A stretch of 64,000 bases of DNA from an uncultured Bacilli bacterium (GTDB lineage Bacteria; Bacillota_I; Bacilli_A; RF39; UBA660), in the NCBI GenBank assembly GCA_934130545.1, contig CAKOYD010000001.1:205064-269063 (forward strand), in the 5' to 3' direction. Below the pieces are notes generated by a model, which ran no database searches, was not told the DNA's origin, and saw only the letters and a list, made by a program, of their open reading frames with translations. A program made the position numbers and the translations under genes. Position 1 is the first letter of the stretch, and every line of letters starts with the position of its first letter. Positions 17,446 to 26,104 of the stretch are shown here, piece by piece.

Positions 17446-18642
17446 TTATAATATTTCTTTCCATATATTGGCACTATTGTTTAAGACGTTTATTAGTAAA
17501 TCTACTTCTTCTTTGGTGTTATAAAAACTTAGACTAATACGACATGTATTGTTGATATGGAAGAGATTTCCTAACATTTTAGCACAGTGATTACCTGCTC
17601 TTACAGCAATATTATATTTATCTAAATAAACGGCTGTATCTTGACTAAACACACCTTTTATATTAAATGATACTATTGTACCATCATTATCTTTGTTATA
17701 TAGTTCGATAAAATCTAATTGTTTTAGTTTATCGATTAAGTAATGGCGTAGTTCATGTTCATATTTGGCAATTTTATCAATACCAATGCTATTTATATAA
17801 TCAATGGCTGCTCCTAGGCCAATTACGCCTTCAATGTTTGGAGTACCGGCTTCTAGTCTTGTTGGAATATCTTTTAGTTCGTAATAGCCATCTTTAGTAA
17901 ATATAGCATTCATACCGCCACCATAATTAGTGGGTACTAGGTCTTTTAATAAATCAAATTTTCCATATAAAACACCTACACCTGTTGGTCCATACATTTT
18001 ATGAGCAGAAAAGGCTAAAAAGTCAATATCTGATTCTTGGACATCAATCTTGTTATGGGCAATACTTTGAGCAGCATCTACTACTAGTAGCATATTATTT
18101 TCATGAGCTAGTTTAGATATTGCGTTAATATCCCTAACATCACCAATTACATTTGTAATATGGGCAATAGATATTACTTTAGTATGTGGAGTAATAGTTT
18201 TTTTAACGCTATCAAGGGTTAGTTCATTATTCTCGTTAAGGTCCATAAATCTTATTTTTATGCCTATTTCTTTAGCTAGAGCGTACCAACCTACAACGTT
18301 AGAGGCATGTTCGGACTCTGTTAACAAGACTTCATCATCTTTATGCAATTTATATTTAAAATAGCCAAATATTATATCGTTTAAGCTATCCGTAGTACCA
18401 CTAGTAAATACTATTTCACTACTATGTTTAGCATTAATAAATTCTTTGACTTTTTTTCTTGTACCTTCATATAAATCATCCACTATTTTACTATTTTTAT
18501 AATCGCCACGATGGGCATTAGCTGTATATTTAGTATAATAATTAACTATAGAGTTAACTACTTGATTAGGTTTTAGAGTTGTTGCACCATTATCAAAATA
18601 AACTAAATTATTTTTTAATATGGCAAAATCTTCTCTATTCAT
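17446..18642 (-). CDS. sufS: Cysteine desulfurase SufS
   Basis: This PLP-dependent enzyme removes sulfur from cysteine for Fe-S cluster assembly. It shows the ANAHRGDY start region, the PLP lysine in FSAHKMYGPTGVGVLYG, and the catalytic cysteine in RAGNHCAKM. Typical SufS proteins have RAGHHC, so one His is replaced by Asn. The length of 398 aa is normal. It lies 4 bases downstream of the SufD-like gene. Confidence 0.95.
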   Translation of the reverse strand: MNREDFAILKNNLVYFDNGATTLKPNQVVNSIVNYYTKYTANAHRGDYKNSKIVDDLYEGTRKKVKEFINAKHSSEIVFTSGTTDSLNDIIFGYFKYKLHKDDEVLLTESEHASNVVGWYALAKEIGIKIRFMDLNENNELTLDSVKKTITPHTKVISIAHITNVIGDVRDINAISKLAHENNMLLVVDAAQSIAHNKIDVQESDIDFLAFSAHKMYGPTGVGVLYGKFDLLKDLVPTNYGGGMNAIFTKDGYYELKDIPTRLEAGTPNIEGVIGLGAAIDYINSIGIDKIAKYEHELRHYLIDKLKQLDFIELYNKDNDGTIVSFNIKGVFSQDTAVYLDKYNIAVRAGNHCAKMLGNLFHINNTCRISLSFYNTKEEVDLLINVLNNSANIWKEIL

Positions 18643-18646
18643 TTAA

Positions 18647-19411
18647 TCACCTCCAATACTTATTTATATCATTAATAATTATTTTTTCTAGGTCTTCTTC
18701 AACTTTAATATTAGATAATATATATCCTTTTACTAATAATTTAATAGATTCTTTTAGGGATAATCCTCTTGTCATTAAATAGAATAATTCTTCCTCTTTA
18801 AATTTACCAATATATGAAGCATGTCTAGCATCAACATCTTCTTCATCAATAAACATATTTGGTCTAATATAACAATTACTTGAATCATTAGTAATTATTT
18901 TAGTTTCTTGATTTAATATACAACCATAATTATTTTTAGGTAAGATACTATCTATGGTATAGTCAATAGTAGCATCATTAGTAGATATTGTTCTATTTAT
19001 TATATTAGATATTGTTTTAGGAGCATGATGATTAATTATGATATGATGTTTCTCTTGATTAATAGAAATATTTGAGAAACGATAATTAATCTCGGCATTT
19101 AAGCCTTCTAAATCAATAGTTATTGTTTCTTTAGTAGTATTGTTAATCGTAAATTTATTAATATTTAGGATACTATTTTCACCTAATAAATACTTTATAT
19201 TACTATTTACTGGTGTAGCATTGTTTTGATATTCATCGATAGTTATATTTATATTATCTTTTAGTTTATATGTTATATCAATGGTATTAGTGTTATCATA
19301 TTTAATATTATATTTACCACTCTTTTTAAAATATATAGTATTATTTTCTATCTTAATATTATTATCATTATAATTATTTATATTATTATTTATCACTAAT
19401 ATATTATTCAT
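18647..19411 (-). CDS. sufD: Short SufB/SufD-family scaffold protein
   Basis: The C-terminal half has the family signature RPNMFIDEEDVDARHASYIG followed by FKEEELFYLMTRGL, and the middle is a run of beta strands as in the SufBD core. At 254 aa it is well below the usual 400-470 aa: the N-terminal helical part is missing. I chose the ATG at 19411 over the one at 19444. It overlaps sufC by 8 bases. No sufB is in this operon, so this protein may act as a SufC2-SufD2 scaffold or pair with a SufB encoded elsewhere. Confidence 0.85.
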   Translation of the reverse strand: MNNILVINNNINNYNDNNIKIENNTIYFKKSGKYNIKYDNTNTIDITYKLKDNINITIDEYQNNATPVNSNIKYLLGENSILNINKFTINNTTKETITIDLEGLNAEINYRFSNISINQEKHHIIINHHAPKTISNIINRTISTNDATIDYTIDSILPKNNYGCILNQETKIITNDSSNCYIRPNMFIDEEDVDARHASYIGKFKEEELFYLMTRGLSLKESIKLLVKGYILSNIKVEEDLEKIIINDINKYWR

Positions 19412-20177
19412 CTTTAGTCTTCCTATCAATAATATTTGCCTCACTGAGATAAGTAGTATATCCTTTTTTTTCTATTTCTAGGGCTAGTGAGTAGTCTTTA
19501 GATTCTTTTATTTGACCATCAATCATTAAGTGAACATAGTCAGGATGAATATATTCTAGTATTTTAGGATGGTGAGTTATTATTAAAATAGATGTATCAG
19601 GATTTTCTTCTTTATATTTACTAATATTTTCTGCTACTATTCTAAGGCTATCAACATCTAGGCCTGAATCTAATTCATCTAATATTATTAGAGATGGCTT
19701 TAATAGTCTTATTTGGAGCACTTCGTTTTTCTTTTTTTCACCACCAGAGAATCCTACATTTAAAGAACGATGAATTAGGTTTTTATCCATTTTTAAATCA
19801 TCAGTTATTTGATCACATTTTAAGATAAAATCGTATAGACTAATATTTTTACCTTCTTTAGAAGCTAAGGCAGTTCTTAAGAAATCTTGGTTTGATATGC
19901 CATCTATTTCTAATGGATATTGCATTGCTAAAAAGATACCTAGTTTACTTCTTTTATCAGTAGATAGTGAAATAATACTTTTATCATTAAATAAGATATC
20001 ACCACTTTCTACTTGATAATGATTATCACCTAATATTACTCTTGATAGGGTTGATTTTCCAACACCATTTGGGCCCATAATTACATGTGTAGTAGAGGGC
20101 TCTATTTGTAAGTTAAAGTCTTTTAATACTTTTTTATCATTAATACTAACATTTAAATTATTTATTTGTAATCGCAT
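19404..20177 (-). CDS. sufC: Fe-S assembly ATPase SufC
   Basis: This is an ABC-type ATPase with Walker A GPNGVGKST, the signature region NVGFSGGEKKKNE and Walker B SLIILDELDSGLDVDSL; the LDELDSGLD form is typical of SufC. It powers the SufBCD scaffold in the cytoplasm. The start is the ATG at 20177, or a GTG nine bases upstream. It is the first gene of the operon; a TATAAT near 20200 suggests the promoter. Confidence 0.95.
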   Translation of the reverse strand: MRLQINNLNVSINDKKVLKDFNLQIEPSTTHVIMGPNGVGKSTLSRVILGDNHYQVESGDILFNDKSIISLSTDKRSKLGIFLAMQYPLEIDGISNQDFLRTALASKEGKNISLYDFILKCDQITDDLKMDKNLIHRSLNVGFSGGEKKKNEVLQIRLLKPSLIILDELDSGLDVDSLRIVAENISKYKEENPDTSILIITHHPKILEYIHPDYVHLMIDGQIKESKDYSLALEIEKKGYTTYLSEANIIDRKTKDE

Positions 20178-20351
20178 ATTTTTCACCCATTTCTATTCCA
20201 TATTATACAACAAAATATTTGATATTTAAAGTTTTTACTTGTATAAAAATATTTTTTTATACCATTATATAAATAGAATATTCGCATATTCACGGAAAAC
20301 ACTTTTCTTGTTTTCTTTTTTTTGTTATACTTTTGTTGAGGAGAGTTATTT

Positions 20352-20714
20352 ATGGATTGTTTATTTTGTAAAATAATTAATAATGAGATTAGTTCATATT
20401 GTATATATGAAGATGATATTGTTAAGGTAATATTAGATATTAATCAGGATTGTGCTGGACATTATTTAATATTATGTAAGAAGCATTATGTTGATTTATA
20501 TGATATACCTGATGATGTACGTAATCATATATTTGATGTGGCTAAAAGTACATCACTTATGGTTAAAGAAAAGTTAAATTGTCAGGGATTTACATTACTA
20601 CAGAATAATGGTATAGCAGAAGATGTTAAGCATTTTCATTTACATGTTATTCCAAAATATAATAAAAAAATAAATATGACAATAGAAGAAGTATATAATG
20701 TAATTAAAAAATAG
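20352..20714 (+). CDS. HIT-family nucleotide hydrolase/transferase
   Basis: The histidine triad HFHLHVIPKY is present near residue 100, with the N-terminal CLFCKIINNEI typical of HinT-like bacterial proteins (CxxC zinc pair). The protein is 120 aa and cytoplasmic. Family members hydrolyse purine nucleoside phosphoramidates or dinucleoside polyphosphates; the physiological substrate here is unknown. GAGGAGAG is a strong ribosome binding site. Single gene. Confidence 0.93.
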   Translation: MDCLFCKIINNEISSYCIYEDDIVKVILDINQDCAGHYLILCKKHYVDLYDIPDDVRNHIFDVAKSTSLMVKEKLNCQGFTLLQNNGIAEDVKHFHLHVIPKYNKKINMTIEEVYNVIKK

Positions 20715-20740
20715 CTATCAGTTTATGATAGCTAATTTAT
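20712..20740. terminator. Bidirectional terminator between HIT and YjcZ-like genes
   Basis: TAGCTATCA (20712-20720) and TGATAGCTA (20726-20734) pair perfectly. A T-rich tract follows on the plus strand, and an A-run on the other side gives T on the minus strand, so it serves both convergent units. Confidence 0.85.
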
Positions 20741-20741
20741 T

Positions 20742-20876
20742 TTATACAAAAAAGCAAGAGCCTAATATTATAGCAAGTAAGATATATAATACTACTATAA
20801 TTAAAAAGCCATTACCACAGCCATGTGATACAGTTCCACATGTTGTAGTGTTTCCACAAGAAGTATTTGATGTCAT
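20742..20876 (-). CDS. YjcZ-family small hydrophobic protein, 44 aa
   Basis: A Cys/Thr-rich start (TSCGNTTTCGTVSHGCGNG) leads into one hydrophobic helix, FLIIVVLYILLAIILGS, the hallmark of the YjcZ/Sss small sporulation membrane proteins. A near-perfect AAGGAGGTG site precedes the ATG at 20876. It follows the 26-aa relative by 24 bases, so the two form an operon. Confidence 0.75.
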   Translation of the reverse strand: MTSNTSCGNTTTCGTVSHGCGNGFLIIVVLYILLAIILGSCFFV

Positions 20877-20900
20877 ATTTACACCTCCTTTAATTTTTTC

Positions 20901-20981
20901 TTATATCCAAGATCCAAGTATAATTATTAATAAAATAAACAATACTAATACAATAGCAGCTGATGATCCATAAGTTCCCAT
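20901..20981 (-). CDS. YjcZ-family small hydrophobic protein, 26 aa
   Basis: The short peptide is MGTYGSS followed by the helix AAIVLVLFILLIIILGSWI. The G-Y-G start and hydrophobic helix are typical of YjcZ-family sporulation proteins, thought to be spore-associated membrane peptides in Bacilli. GGAAGGTG precedes the ATG at 20981. A hairpin (TTCTATTC with GAATAGAA, about 21000-21032) lies in the upstream leader. Confidence 0.75.
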   Translation of the reverse strand: MGTYGSSAAIVLVLFILLIIILGSWI

Positions 20982-21082
20982 ATAATCACCTTCCTTTTTT
21001 CTATTCTCACATTATTTTATGGGAATAGAAGTTTTTTGGTGAATGTTTTGGCCCTACTTTTTCTTTTTTTAGGTGGAAATAG

Positions 21083-21111
21083 TTGTTTTTTTAGGGTTTT
21101 TTTGATATTAT
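21083..21111 (+). promoter_or_regulatory. Probable SigA promoter of the PrsA-like gene
   Basis: TTGTTT (21083-21088) and TATTAT (21106-21111) are 17 bases apart on the plus strand, with AAGGGAG and the start codon 20-30 bases downstream. Confidence 0.6.
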
Positions 21112-21141
21112 ATTATTATGCTTTAGAAGGGAGAACGTAAA

Positions 21142-22299
21142 ATGAGCAAAAAGAAAAATACAGAAAAAAGTACTGTAGAAAAGAAAGCTGTTAAAAAAGA
21201 AGTAAAAAAGGAAGAAATCAAAGAAGTTGTTAAAGATAACAAAAAAGAGGTTAAAGATAACAAAAAAGAGGTTAAAGATAGTAAGAAGAAAGTTGATAGC
21301 GATAAATTAAAAGAAAAAGCTATTAAAGGTTTTGAAAAGATTGATGAAAATCGTAAAATAATTTATGGCTTTGCCGCTGGACTTTTATTAGGATTATTAA
21401 TATTAGCTTTACAACCTAAGAAGATAGCTGAATTAAAGGATGGAACACAACCTGTTGCTTACTTAGGAGATGTTGCAATAACTGCTGATGAGTTATATGC
21501 TGATATGAAGAAACAATATTCTGTTAGTTTATTAATTGATTTAATTGATAATGATATTTTAACAAAGAAATATCCTGAAACTGATGAGATGAAGGCTGAT
21601 GTTGAAAAGACTGCTACTTATTGGTTTAATACATATAATTCTTATTATGGTTATGATGAAGAAACTTTCTTATCAAAGAATGGTTTTAGTAATCGTCAAG
21701 CATTTATTGAATATTTGACATTAGATTATCGTCGTAATTTATATTATGAAGAATATTTAAAGAAACAATTTACTGATAAAGATATTGAAAAATATTATGA
21801 AAGTAGTGTTTATGGTGATATTAATACTAAGCATATGCTAGTAACTGTTGATGAAAGTAAAGGTTTATCTGATGCTGATGCTAAGAAGTTAGCTGAAGAA
21901 ATTATTAGTAAACTTAATAATGGTGCTAGTTGGGATGATGTAAAAGCAGAATATAAAGATAAGATTACTGCTGAAGATCTTGGTTATCAATCTTTTGATG
22001 CTAGTTTAGATGAGGCTTATATTTCTGAAATGAAGAGTTTGGAGAATGGTACTTATAGTAAGACTCCTATTAAATCTTCTTATGGTTATCATGTAGTATA
22101 TCGTATTGATCAAAAAGAAAAACCAAAGCTAGATGATGTTAAAGATGCTATTATTGAACAACTTGGTAAAGAATTAGAAAAGAAAGATAAAGATATTCGT
22201 TATAAAGCATTAATTGCTATGCGTGAAGAATCTAAACTTAAATTTACTGATGAAGATTTAGAAGCTAAATATAATAAATATGTAAGTAGTTATAAATAG
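21142..22299 (+). CDS. PrsA-like membrane-anchored PpiC-type foldase
   Basis: A lysine/glutamate-rich cytoplasmic tail of about 70 residues (with the repeat KEVKDNKKEVKDNK) is followed by a transmembrane helix (FAAGLLLGLLILAL) and an extracytoplasmic domain. That domain has a SurA/PrsA-like helical part and a parvulin domain: INTKHMLVTVDE, ISKLNNGASWDDV, EDLGYQSFD, SSYGYHVVYRID. It should help fold secreted proteins at the outer face of the membrane. Unlike true PrsA there is no lipobox, so anchoring is by the helix. Confidence 0.85.
   Translation: MSKKKNTEKSTVEKKAVKKEVKKEEIKEVVKDNKKEVKDNKKEVKDSKKKVDSDKLKEKAIKGFEKIDENRKIIYGFAAGLLLGLLILALQPKKIAELKDGTQPVAYLGDVAITADELYADMKKQYSVSLLIDLIDNDILTKKYPETDEMKADVEKTATYWFNTYNSYYGYDEETFLSKNGFSNRQAFIEYLTLDYRRNLYYEEYLKKQFTDKDIEKYYESSVYGDINTKHMLVTVDESKGLSDADAKKLAEEIISKLNNGASWDDVKAEYKDKITAEDLGYQSFDASLDEAYISEMKSLENGTYSKTPIKSSYGYHVVYRIDQKEKPKLDDVKDAIIEQLGKELEKKDKDIRYKALIAMREESKLKFTDEDLEAKYNKYVSSYK
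21229..21291 (+). repeat. Three tandem 21-bp repeats inside the foldase gene
   Basis: Two identical 21-base units (21229-21249 and 21250-21270) and a diverged third encode the VKDNKKE repeats of the cytoplasmic tail. The unit is seven codons, so copy number can change without a frameshift. Confidence 0.85.
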
Positions 22300-22302
22300 T
22301 AC

Positions 22303-22340
22303 AAAGACATATAACAATTAAGCGTTATATGTCTTTTTTA
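22303..22340. terminator. Bidirectional terminator between the foldase and YjbA-like genes
   Basis: AAAGACATATAAC (22303-22315) pairs with GTTATATGTCTTT (22324-22336), followed by TTTT on the plus strand. The hairpin overlaps the stop codon of the minus-strand gene at 22318. Confidence 0.85.
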
Positions 22341-22950
22341 TTTGATTTAAGTTAATAAGAGAGTTATATATTTTAATTAGTTGTTCTTCGTTTTTAATAC
22401 TATTTAATAGTTCAGTCTTTAAGTTATTATCTTTATCTATTAAATAACATTCATAGTATAGATATTTTAGGATATATCTATCTTTATCTTCATCTAATTT
22501 ATTTAATATACTTTTTACTTTATTTTCTTTATCTTGATAAGTTCTTCCTACTCTTCTTACTTTTTCTTTTGTTTCTTTAATAATATTTAGTGGAGTTATG
22601 GATAAAGAATAACTTTGTTCTATTACTTCCATTTCTTCATCTAATAATAAACTACTTTTGCCTACTATTTCACCACTTTGATTTAATTTTATAGCCATAG
22701 CTTGTTTACTATTACATAATAGACAGAAGTTATTTTCTTTAGTGTTATAGCAAATAGTTCTATCTTTAATGATATTTAAGAACTCTTCATCAATATAGAT
22801 ATGGTTTGTTTTTATACGATTAAATGATGTACTATCAGTCTTTATTAAGGGTATTTTTTTGATATGAATTATTTTGTCAGTGTTATTCCATTCGTAGAAG
22901 TCATAGTAATGTCTATGAAAGTTTAATATTATGTCATATATATATTCCAT
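22318..22950 (-). CDS. YjbA-like (UPF0736/DUF3603) protein
   Basis: The N-terminal pattern YDFYEWNNTDKIIHIKKIPLIKTD resembles B. subtilis YjbA ([22 protein letters not shown]), a conserved cytoplasmic protein of unknown function. The C-terminal half is charged and helical (NKVKSILNKLDEDKDRY). The length of 210 aa is slightly short for the family. The assignment is from memory of the pattern. It overlaps the end of the small membrane protein gene upstream. Confidence 0.6.
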   Translation of the reverse strand: MEYIYDIILNFHRHYYDFYEWNNTDKIIHIKKIPLIKTDSTSFNRIKTNHIYIDEEFLNIIKDRTICYNTKENNFCLLCNSKQAMAIKLNQSGEIVGKSSLLLDEEMEVIEQSYSLSITPLNIIKETKEKVRRVGRTYQDKENKVKSILNKLDEDKDRYILKYLYYECYLIDKDNNLKTELLNSIKNEEQLIKIYNSLINLNQIKKTYNA

Positions 22951-23155
22951 TTCTTTTATCTCCTTTAATAAATATAGTTAAGTTTATAATTATAAATCCT
23001 AGTAATGATAAATATATTTCTGGTCTTCTAGATATAAAATTAACATATTCTAAAAAATTATACTCAATACTTAGTAAGTTTAAATATAAAATTATATATG
23101 TTAGTCCTATAGTCATTAAGCCAAAACCAAATAGGAAAAAAAATATTCTTATCAT
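22934..23155 (-). CDS. Two-helix membrane protein, 73 aa
   Basis: Two hydrophobic helices (residues about 3-28 and 48-64) are joined by a charged loop (FISRRPE). It overlaps the YjbA-like gene by 17 bases, indicating coupling. I do not recognise the family. Confidence 0.6.
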   Translation of the reverse strand: MIRIFFFLFGFGLMTIGLTYIILYLNLLSIEYNFLEYVNFISRRPEIYLSLLGFIIINLTIFIKGDKRNGIYI

Positions 23156-23202
23156 AAGACTTCACCCTATTAAAGTTTATTCTAATGATAAGAATATATT
23201 AG

Positions 23203-24282
23203 TTATTGTAATAAGTTATTTTCTTTATTTATTTTTTCTATGTTTACATTACTGATTGATTCAAATCTTTTAGTTATTTTATCAGTAGTTATATTAATGT
23301 TTTCGACATCTTTGTTGACAGTTTCAATACTTCTTGATAGTTTATCCCATCTTTCTTTATAACGTGCAAATTCTAGTCCTAATTTGTTTAATTCTTGGTG
23401 AATTATAGTAGCATATTTATCTCGTTCCATATTCTTTAATAGAACTTGAATTATTGTAAATGTAGCCATTAGAGTTGTTGGTGAGGTTATCCAGACATTT
23501 CTTTGGTTAGCGTACTCTATTAAGTCAGTATGGTAAGCGTTAATCTCTGCAAAAAGAGCTTCAGCTGGTAAGAACATAATAGCTTGATTACTTGTTATAC
23601 CCGGAATAATATATTTAGAACTAATAGCATCAATATGGTGTTTAACATCTAATTTAAACTGTTTTGCTGCAGCGGTTCTTTCTAGATTACTTCTACTCTT
23701 GTCAACCATAATACGATAGTTTTCTAGTGGAAACTTAGAGTCAATGGCTACGGTTCCTAATGGTTTTGGGGCAAAAATTACAGCATCAGCAATAGTGGAA
23801 TTAGGAAATAAGAATTGCATTTGATATATTTTATCATTCTTATCGCCAAAGATGCTTGATAAGATATGTTTAAGATTTATTTCTCCATAGATACCACGTG
23901 TTTTTTTATCAGTTAGAATACTTTGTAATGAGACAATGTCATTACCTAGTGTTTCTATTTTCTTTTGAGCTTCATCTATTTTAGATAGTGTTGTTAATAC
24001 TGAAGTAAATGCTTTATTAGTACGGTTAAAGTTTTCATCTAGTCTTTCATTTACTTTATCATTAATATATATTAATCTTTCTTCTAATTTATCAGTTAAT
24101 TTTACATAATCTTCATTCATTGATTTAGTTAATTTATCTTTAAAGTCATTTAATTCTTTTATAGTATTTACTTCTAGTCTTCCTAGTCTTTCAGTAATAT
24201 TAGATTCATTAGCGTGTTTAGTTATTGATATGATAGTTAGTATCATGTTTATTATTAGCAATATTATTATTATATATCCCAT
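23203..24282 (-). CDS. rmuC: RmuC-family protein
   Basis: The layout is typical: an N-terminal membrane helix (IIIILLIINMILTIISI), a long coiled coil (about residues 30-120) and a nuclease-like RmuC domain with GIYGEINLKHILSSIFGDK, AIDSKFPLENYRIM and the ITSPTTLMATFTIIQVL block. The family limits inversions at short inverted repeats in E. coli; its biochemical role is poorly known. At 359 aa it is slightly short. The short gap upstream holds only AT-rich sequence. Confidence 0.93.
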   Translation of the reverse strand: MGYIIIILLIINMILTIISITKHANESNITERLGRLEVNTIKELNDFKDKLTKSMNEDYVKLTDKLEERLIYINDKVNERLDENFNRTNKAFTSVLTTLSKIDEAQKKIETLGNDIVSLQSILTDKKTRGIYGEINLKHILSSIFGDKNDKIYQMQFLFPNSTIADAVIFAPKPLGTVAIDSKFPLENYRIMVDKSRSNLERTAAAKQFKLDVKHHIDAISSKYIIPGITSNQAIMFLPAEALFAEINAYHTDLIEYANQRNVWITSPTTLMATFTIIQVLLKNMERDKYATIIHQELNKLGLEFARYKERWDKLSRSIETVNKDVENINITTDKITKRFESISNVNIEKINKENNLLQ

Positions 24283-24345
24283 TTTATTTACTCCTTCTAT
24301 TAGTATAAATTATATCATTATTTATTTTAAAGAACAAGATACCAT

Positions 24346-24639
24346 TTATTTATTATAATTATTTACTTTATATTCTAAATAACCCTCTATTAAATAGTAT
24401 GTTTTATATCCTAGCGCATTTAGCATATTACTTAGTGATTGACTTTGATGACTAAAATCACAATAAAAACAATATGCTTCATTCTTATTAAGATACATTG
24501 AGTAATTATTTATTAAACTATAGTATGGTATATTAATAGCATTATCAAGATGAGACATTGTATATGAATAATTATCTCTTATATCTATAGTGTGAATATT
24601 AGTTAATTCTTTTAATTTATTTATTGTTATACCATTCAT
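24346..24639 (-). CDS. Single-domain rhodanese-like protein
   Basis: The 97-aa protein has the rhodanese pattern IDIRDNYSYTMSHLDNAINIPY, the active-site loop starting at YCDFSHQS, and YLIEGYLEYK at the C-terminus. The loop begins with Cys but reads C-D-F-S-H-Q-S instead of the usual CxxGxRS, so activity may differ. It is a likely cytoplasmic sulfur-carrier protein and monocistronic. Confidence 0.8.
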   Translation of the reverse strand: MNGITINKLKELTNIHTIDIRDNYSYTMSHLDNAINIPYYSLINNYSMYLNKNEAYCFYCDFSHQSQSLSNMLNALGYKTYYLIEGYLEYKVNNYNK

Positions 24640-24696
24640 ATGGCACCCCTAATGTATACTATGTAATTATTTTTATTAAGATAAGTTAATATAACT

Positions 24697-24721
24697 AAAA
24701 AAGTAGGAAATATATTCCTAC
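24697..24721 (-). terminator. Terminator at the end of the Tad/T4SS locus
   Basis: GTAGGAA (24703-24709) and TTCCTAC (24715-24721) pair, followed by TTTTTT on the minus strand. It marks the downstream end of the last unit of the secretion locus. Confidence 0.85.
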
Positions 24722-24728
24722 ATAATTT

Positions 24729-25238
24729 TTAACTTACTAATTGGTGATTAACAATTCTTGTTTCTCCGGATATTTTCCATGTTCCTGCTAGAGGATCTTC
24801 ATCGTTAGGATTTCCACCAAATGATAAGATAAGATTAAGAACACCTAAATTCCAATCAACGGCAGTTGTTACTTTGTAATATACATATTTATCACTTTTA
24901 GATTCACCACTTACACGATTGAATAGAACACCATGATAGCAAAATCCATTAGATGTTTCAACAACTGTATTAGTATCTAAACCGTTTAAAGTTCGACACT
25001 TTACAGTGTAGTTAGCACTTTCTAAGATATCATTTAATTGACTGGCATTAGATCCTGATCCTTCTTGGATATATGCTGATAAATCTGTTATTTCGTTTGT
25101 TTCGATAAAATCTATTATTTTATTTTTTACTCTAAAGGCTTTAGCATAATTTAGGGCAATAGCTGTAAAACCTACATAGATAAATATAAATACTAAAAAT
25201 AATTTTATCATAAATGCTCCACCAAAGGCATCACGCAT
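24729..25238 (-). CDS. TadE/TadG-like pseudopilin candidate (last gene of locus)
   Basis: A short leader MRDAFGGAF precedes a hydrophobic helix (KLFLVFIFIYVGFTAIALNYA), then an amphipathic helix (FRVKNKIIDFIE) and a small exported domain with two cysteines (VKCRTL and GFCYHG). This is the build of TadE/TadG minor pseudopilins. Its position at the end of a unit with CpaB and another TadE-like gene supports the role. The family assignment rests on architecture, not on a clear motif. Confidence 0.6.
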   Translation of the reverse strand: MRDAFGGAFMIKLFLVFIFIYVGFTAIALNYAKAFRVKNKIIDFIETNEITDLSAYIQEGSGSNASQLNDILESANYTVKCRTLNGLDTNTVVETSNGFCYHGVLFNRVSGESKSDKYVYYKVTTAVDWNLGVLNLILSFGGNPNDEDPLAGTWKISGETRIVNHQLVS

Positions 25239-25253
25239 GTTATATCACCTACC

Positions 25254-26090
25254 TTATTGATTATTTTCTGATTGTTCTATTTCATTAATTAAGTTATTAT
25301 ATAAATCTTCTTGATTATCTATTTTTTGAATATTTGTTAAGATATAATTATATAGATATGTACTTGTTACTTGTACTGCTGTTTTATCTTCATAACTCAT
25401 AGTGTTAGGTACAAATACGATGTCTATATTATATTCTTTAAATTCTTCTTTAATATAGCTAAGTGCTGAAAATAATAAGTATTTATTTTCTGGTAATCCA
25501 AAGTATAAATATGCCGGTGTTAAAACTTCGTCAGAACTATCAAAAACGTTTTTACCATCATCAGATTTAACTGCTAATATTTCAACTTGTTCCATTAATT
25601 TACCATAAACAACTTTATCATCATTAGTCAATATTTTAACATATATATCAACTAGATTTCCTGGCATAAGTGAATTACCATATGTTGATTCAGTATCTAC
25701 TCTATAACTTACTAATTTATTACCATCTTCTATTTTATGAATAGCGCTATCTGGAAGACTAGATTCTTCTATCAACAAATCTGTGTAGAAAATACTACCA
25801 CTAGCAATCATTGTATTATAATTACTATATTTACCTATTATATCATCATAATTTTTATAGTAGTTTCCTTTGATAAATGCTGCTGGTACTTGTGTTTTTG
25901 ATACCATGTCAGCTGTTATTAAAGTTTTAGGTTGAATCGTTTGATTTGCATACCAAACATCTACTAGGGCTGTTTTTTGATTAATCCTAATTGAATATCC
26001 CACATACAATATTACTATACAAATGGCTACACCTAGTATTGTTACTGTATTTTTGTTTTTTAAAATTTTACTTAAATTATTCTTTAACAT
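25254..26090 (-). CDS. CpaB/RcpC-like Tad pilus assembly protein, copy 2
   Basis: An N-terminal membrane helix (VTILGVAICIVILYVGYSI) is followed by a SAF-domain region (WYANQTIQPKTLITADMVSK) and the CpaB core (YRVDTESTYGNSLMPGNLVD, VYGKLMEQVEILAVK). It is a close paralogue of the protein at 44623-45477, with long shared stretches such as GKYSNYN and MPGNxVD. CpaB/RcpC proteins assist pilus assembly at the envelope. It begins 14 bases after the stop of the TadE-like gene above it. Confidence 0.85.
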   Translation of the reverse strand: MLKNNLSKILKNKNTVTILGVAICIVILYVGYSIRINQKTALVDVWYANQTIQPKTLITADMVSKTQVPAAFIKGNYYKNYDDIIGKYSNYNTMIASGSIFYTDLLIEESSLPDSAIHKIEDGNKLVSYRVDTESTYGNSLMPGNLVDIYVKILTNDDKVVYGKLMEQVEILAVKSDDGKNVFDSSDEVLTPAYLYFGLPENKYLLFSALSYIKEEFKEYNIDIVFVPNTMSYEDKTAVQVTSTYLYNYILTNIQKIDNQEDLYNNLINEIEQSENNQ

Positions 26091-26104
26091 TTTTCTTCCC
26101 TTCC

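Noticed and set aside
20725..20973. Plus-strand 82-codon frame downstream of the HIT gene
   Set aside because: It runs antisense to the two YjcZ-like genes, which have strong ribosome binding sites and a recognisable family pattern.
21229..21291. CRISPR-like direct repeats
   Set aside because: The 21-base units are adjacent with no spacers and encode an in-frame Lys/Glu/Asp repeat of the foldase tail. No CRISPR array was seen anywhere in the window.
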